Below are positions 1 to 5,501 of a DNA stretch of 5,501 bases, one piece after another. Position numbers and translations under genes: made by a program. Numbering within the stretch: the first letter of the stretch is position 1; each line of letters begins with the position of its first letter. Location of the stretch: assembly GCA_031254095.1 (NCBI GenBank), contig JAIRVC010000193.1, positions 1 through 5,501 of the forward strand. The letters run 5' to 3'. Under the pieces are notes generated by a model. The model was not told the origin of the DNA and ran no database searches. It worked only from the letters and a program-made list of their open reading frames with translations. The DNA is from Acidobacteriota bacterium (GTDB lineage: Bacteria; Acidobacteriota; UBA6911).

Positions 1-528
<528 letters not shown>

Positions 529-538
529 AACGACTAAC

Positions 539-567
539 AGTGTACGCCGATATCGGCGGAAACGGAA
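539..567 (-). promoter_or_regulatory. Candidate gdhA promoter
   Basis: On the minus strand a -10-like TACACT (544-539) follows a weak -35-like TTCCGT (567-562) at a 17-base spacing. Transcription would start near 532, giving a leader of under 20 bases that still includes the ribosome site at 528-522. The spacer is almost filled by a 14-bp perfect palindrome. The -10 match is moderate and the -35 match is poor, so this is a position-supported guess. Confidence 0.35.
545..558. promoter_or_regulatory. 14-bp perfect palindrome upstream of gdhA (possible operator)
   Basis: CGCCGATATCGGCG is identical to its reverse complement. It lies 31-44 bases before the gdhA start codon and inside the spacer of the candidate promoter, where a bound dimeric regulator would block polymerase. 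No particular regulator is recognised. A chance palindrome in GC-rich sequence cannot be excluded. Confidence 0.4.
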
Positions 568-573
568 GCCATG

Positions 574-705
574 ATCCGGGAACCTCTAAAAACCCCAAAC
601 TCTGCGTTACGCGGCCGATCCAAAATACTCATTTACCTCAAATGTAAACTCCGCTTTTGTCCCGGCCGCAAGCCTTGATTTTGGGGTTTTTAGAGGTTCC
701 CGGAT
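574..705. repeat. 132-bp near-complete palindrome with 26-bp perfect arms (MITE-like or large hairpin)
   Basis: Bases 574-599 and 680-705 are perfect reverse complements (26 bp; the left arm starts ATCCGGGAACC and the right arm ends GGTTCCCGGAT). Pairing continues inward about nearly the same centre: 611-617 GCGGCCG with 663-669, 621-625 CAAAA with 655-659, and 632-636 TTTAC with 644-648. That leaves a loop of about 7 bases at 637-643. As RNA or single-stranded DNA the whole unit folds into one long hairpin. It codes for nothing obvious and lies upstream of both flanking genes, so it is not placed as a terminator for either. The terminal inverted repeats and compact size suggest a non-autonomous transposable or palindromic repeat element. 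No clear target-site duplication is seen; GCCA occurs at 568-571 and 706-709 but does not abut the left arm. Confidence 0.85.
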
Positions 706-736
706 GCCAATTGGCGCGCCTAAAAAGCTGAACCGC

Positions 737-770
737 GGGGCGATTTTGTGGAAACATTGAATTTCGCCCC
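737..770. repeat. Stem-loop with 7-bp perfect stem upstream of the candidate gyrB promoter
   Basis: GGGGCGA (737-743) pairs with TCGCCCC (764-770) across a 20-base AT-rich loop. No T-tract follows (the next bases are TACTTATACC), so it does not look like an intrinsic terminator. It could be a protein-binding inverted repeat just upstream of the promoter candidate. Confidence 0.45.
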
Positions 771-780
771 TACTTATACC

Positions 781-803
781 ACTGTTTTATGCTATACTGT
801 TTT
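781..803 (+). promoter_or_regulatory. Candidate extended -10 promoter for gyrBA
   Basis: TATACT (793-798) is preceded by TG one base upstream (TGCTATACT, 790-798), the extended -10 form of a sigma-70-type promoter. The -35 position at 17-base spacing (770-775, CTACTT) is poor, which extended -10 promoters tolerate. An exact direct repeat ACTGTTTT (781-788 and 796-803, 15-base period) flanks and overlaps the -10 and could be a regulator site. Transcription from about 805 would give gyrB a leader of about 310 bases. The region is notably AT-rich against its surroundings. Confidence 0.5.
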
Positions 804-841
804 GTTTTGCGGATCAGGAAGCGTTGACAGGCCACAAATAA

Positions 842-874
842 CCGCGTGAGCGAATCGTCGCGCGGCGCTCGCGG
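842..874 (+). other. GC-rich bulged stem-loop in the putative gyrB leader
   Basis: CCGCGTGAGCG (842-852) pairs with CGCTCGCGG (866-874), nine pairs with a two-base bulge (TG) around a 13-base loop. It would lie about 40 bases into a transcript from the candidate promoter. No T-tract follows and no known riboswitch class is recognised. It may be a leader structure or simply a GC-rich coincidence. Confidence 0.35.
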
Positions 875-987
875 ATTTAATTATTCCGCCGGCATGTCCC
901 GGCTCCTGCGCGCGGAGATTTTAGGGTGTGCCGAATCAGCGCTTTCGCGTGGTTGCGGGTTATACAATGAGGTAATAGCAAAACTTT

Positions 988-1075
988 CCGGCTTTGCCGG
1001 GAACGCGGATATTTTGTCCGCATTTTGAAGGAACTCGCCGGCTGTCTATATCGAAGCCGCCCGCGCTCCCATCCT
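988..1075 (+). repeat. Degraded dispersed-repeat-like sequence
   Basis: Two small inverted repeats sit close together: CCGGC-TTT-GCCGG (988-1000) and GCGGA-TATTTTG-TCCGC (1005-1021). In one frame 1000-1026 reads GNADILSAF, and further on GCCGCCCGCGCTCCCATC (1056-1073) reads AARAPI. This pair resembles a dispersed non-coding repeat I recall from translated intergenic regions of Verrucomicrobia/Lentisphaerae-type genomes (NADILSA...CGQDARAP). The assignment rests on memory. The second half has diverged, so this would be an old copy. It also explains the short GTG-started open frame at 846-1028 without calling a gene. Confidence 0.4.
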
Positions 1076-1109
1076 TTTGCGATTACTTTACAGGTTTAAA
1101 TTTTTCCAT

Positions 1110-3654
<2,545 letters not shown>

Positions 3655-3666
3655 GATCTATCAATC

Positions 3667-5501
3667 ATGAATGAATTTCAGGAAAATGTTCCGGTAAACA
3701 TCATCGACGAAATGCGCAAGTCCTACCTGGACTACGCCATGAGCGTTATCATCGGGCGCGCGCTTCCGGACGCGCGCGACGGGCTGAAACCCGTGCATCG
3801 GCGCGTACTGTACGCGATGCACGATCTGGGCAACACGTACAACAAGGCCTATAAAAAATCGGCGCGTATCGTCGGCGACGTTATCGGTAAATACCATCCG
3901 CACGGCGACAGCGCGGTCTACGATACGATTGTGCGTCTGGTGCAGAGTTTTTCGATGCGCTACCCCCTTATTGACGGACAGGGAAATTTTGGCTCGATAG
4001 ACGACGATCCTCCCGCGGCGATGCGTTACACCGAAGTGCGCATGGCGCGGCTGGCCGACGAACTTCTGGCGGATATTGATAAAGAAACCGTCAATTTCGG
4101 CCCCAATTACGACGACTCGCTGACGGAGCCTCTGGTGCTGCCGGCGCGTTTTCCAAACCTTCTGGTCAACGGTTCAGAGGGAATCGCCGTCGGCATGGCG
4201 ACAAAGATTCCTCCGCACAACCTGACGGAAATTATCGACGCGACCGTACTGCTGATCCAGAATCCCGCCGCGACGTTTTCGGAAATCATTCAGAAGGTTC
4301 CCGGCCCCGATTTCCCGACCGCTGGATTTATCTACGGGCGCGGAGGCATACGTTCCGCTTACGAAACCGGGCGCGGCATCATTGTCCTGCGCGCCAGGGC
4401 CGCGATTGAACCGCTTTCAAAAGACCGGGAAATGATCGTGGTTACGGAAATTCCCTATCAGGTCAACAAAGCGGCGCTGATCAGGCGCATCGCGGAACTT
4501 GTGCGCGAAAAAAAGATCGAGGGCATTTCCGATGTGCGCGACGAATCCGACAGGGAAGGCCTGCGCATTGTCATTGAATTGAAAAAAGACGAACCGGCGC
4601 AGGTTGTTCTGAACAATCTTTACAAGCTGACGCCCATGCAGTCGAGCTTCGGCATTATTCTTCTCGCCATCGTCCGGAACCAGCCCAAAATTCTGAGTTT
4701 GCGCGAGGCGCTGCTCTGCTTTATCGAACACCGCAAAGAAGTGGTGCGCCGCCGGACGGTTTATGAACTCGGCAAGGCCGAAGCCCGCGCGCATATCCTC
4801 GAAGGACTGCGCCGCGCGCTGGACATCCTTGATGAAATAATCACGCTGATTCGCGCTTCAAATGAACCGTCAATCGCCAAAACCGGCCTGATGACGCAGT
4901 TCCAGTTCAGCGCCGCGCAGGCGCAGGCGATACTTGAGATGCGCCTGCAGCGCCTGACGGGTCTCGAACGCGAAAAAATCGTTTCCGAATACGAAGAAAT
5001 ATTGAAGCTGATCGCCCGCCTGAAAGAAATCCTTGCAAGCGAAACGGTGCTTGACGGCGTCATCATAGAAGAACTTCACGATGTCCGGAAATCCTACGGC
5101 GACGGCCGGCGCACGGAGATCGTTGACGAGGAAATCGAACTCACCCGCGAGGATTTGATTCCGGAGGAGGATGTCGTCATCACGGTGACTCATGCCGGTT
5201 ACATCAAGCGGACTCCGGCGTCCCTCTACCGTTCGCAGGGAAGGGGCGGCAAGGGGCGCATCGGCATGACGGCGCGCGACGAGGATTTTATCCATCATGT
5301 ATTTGTAACTTCAACGCACAGTTACCTGCTTGTGTTCACCAACCGCGGGCATGTTTACTGGCTGAAGGCTTATGAAATTCCGGACGTCGGAACGTCGGGC
5401 AAAGGCAAAGCCATTGTAAACCTCGTCAATATCGGCAAAAACGAAAAGATCGCCGATGTGATCGCCGTCAAAGGATTCGACGGCGGGGAATACATCATTA
5501 T
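3667..5501 (+). CDS. gyrA: DNA gyrase subunit A (runs off right edge)
   Basis: This is the breakage-reunion subunit of DNA gyrase. The first 611 codons are present, against a usual 800-900. Winged-helix domain: [17 protein letters not shown] at 35-51, then [13 protein letters not shown] at 74-86 in the quinolone region, with the wild-type Ser82 and Asp86 (E. coli Ser83/Asp87). Catalytic Tyr121 lies in AAMRYTE. The tower follows ([22 protein letters not shown], 164-185), then the coiled-coil and exit-gate section (about 340-490). The C-terminal beta-pinwheel begins near 500. The GyrA box QGRGGKG (524-530) marks a wrapping gyrase subunit rather than ParC. ATG 3667 is chosen because MNEFQEN before the [16 protein letters not shown] block is the family N-terminus and no upstream in-frame start exists after the gyrB stop. 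There is no clear Shine-Dalgarno in the 12-base gap, so translation is probably coupled to gyrB. It shares the gyrB reading frame. Asp113 sits where E. coli has Gly (GSIDDDPP). Confidence 0.98.
   Translation, partial: MNEFQENVPVNIIDEMRKSYLDYAMSVIIGRALPDARDGLKPVHRRVLYAMHDLGNTYNKAYKKSARIVGDVIGKYHPHGDSAVYDTIVRLVQSFSMRYPLIDGQGNFGSIDDDPPAAMRYTEVRMARLADELLADIDKETVNFGPNYDDSLTEPLVLPARFPNLLVNGSEGIAVGMATKIPPHNLTEIIDATVLLIQNPAATFSEIIQKVPGPDFPTAGFIYGRGGIRSAYETGRGIIVLRARAAIEPLSKDREMIVVTEIPYQVNKAALIRRIAELVREKKIEGISDVRDESDREGLRIVIELKKDEPAQVVLNNLYKLTPMQSSFGIILLAIVRNQPKILSLREALLCFIEHRKEVVRRRTVYELGKAEARAHILEGLRRALDILDEIITLIRASNEPSIAKTGLMTQFQFSAAQAQAILEMRLQRLTGLEREKIVSEYEEILKLIARLKEILASETVLDGVIIEELHDVRKSYGDGRRTEIVDEEIELTREDLIPEEDVVITVTHAGYIKRTPASLYRSQGRGGKGRIGMTARDEDFIHHVFVTSTHSYLLVFTNRGHVYWLKAYEIPDVGTSGKGKAIVNLVNIGKNEKIADVIAVKGFDGGEYII

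Noticed and set aside
706..720. Overlapping palindromes GCCAATTGGC and GGCGCGCC
   Set aside because: They are noted because they abut the 132-bp palindrome, but such short palindromes are frequent by chance and nothing links them to a function or a target-site duplication.
824..852. TTGACA (824-829) as a consensus -35 box for gyrB
   Set aside because: The position 17 bases downstream (847-852, TGAGCG) is GC-rich and has no -10 resemblance, so the hexamer alone is not convincing.
988..1021. The short hairpins as intrinsic terminators
   Set aside because: Neither stem is followed by a T-tract, and no upstream plus-strand gene needs termination here.
846..1028. 60-codon plus-strand frame starting with GTG
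   Set aside because: There is no ribosome site, the start is GTG, the translation is low-complexity, and its end (GNADILSAF) overlaps repeat-like sequence. It is better explained as non-coding.
4417..5298. Several minus-strand frames of about 100-140 codons opposite gyrA
   Set aside because: They mutually overlap, lie opposite a highly conserved gene, and lack supporting signals.

Overview
The window carries three protein genes in two divergent units. A partial glutamate dehydrogenase gene (gdhA, minus strand) runs off the left edge. A gyrB-gyrA pair (plus strand) fills the right two thirds, and gyrA runs off the right edge. About 600 bases (515-1113) separate gdhA from gyrB. They hold no convincing gene but several inverted repeats and candidate control sites.

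The organism is a moderately GC-rich bacterium, and the coding is ordinary and intact. GyrB is 846 residues. It has the large insertion after the TOPRIM DxDxD motif known from E. coli-type GyrB, plus a Pro/Glu-rich N-terminal extension. With the '[19 protein letters not shown]' style N-terminus, this best fits the Planctomycetes-Verrucomicrobia-Lentisphaerae/Kiritimatiellae assemblage. A degraded stretch before gyrB (about 988-1075) resembles a dispersed repeat I recall from such genomes, readable as 'GNADILSA...DARAP'. The lineage call is inference from family knowledge, not a database result.

Layout: 1-514 gdhA N-terminal part, with a strong Shine-Dalgarno and a possible promoter carrying a 14-bp palindrome; 574-705 a 132-bp near-complete palindrome with 26-bp perfect arms, the most striking non-coding structure here; 737-803 a stem-loop followed by a good extended -10 promoter candidate for gyrBA; 804-1113 a structured, apparently untranslated leader or degraded repeat; 1114-3654 gyrB; 3667-5501 gyrA.

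GyrB (ATPase and TOPRIM) and GyrA (breakage-reunion, catalytic Tyr) form the A2B2 DNA gyrase that introduces negative supercoils. The 12-base spacing shows they are co-transcribed. GdhA makes glutamate from 2-oxoglutarate and ammonium and has no functional link to gyrase. The recF/dnaN/dnaA genes that often precede gyrB are absent from this window. I found no clear evidence of a new biological system. The items most worth a check are the palindromic element, the decayed repeat, the Lys-to-Gln change in the GdhA substrate pocket, and the gyrB/gyrA junction, where one TAA separates two genes in the same frame.
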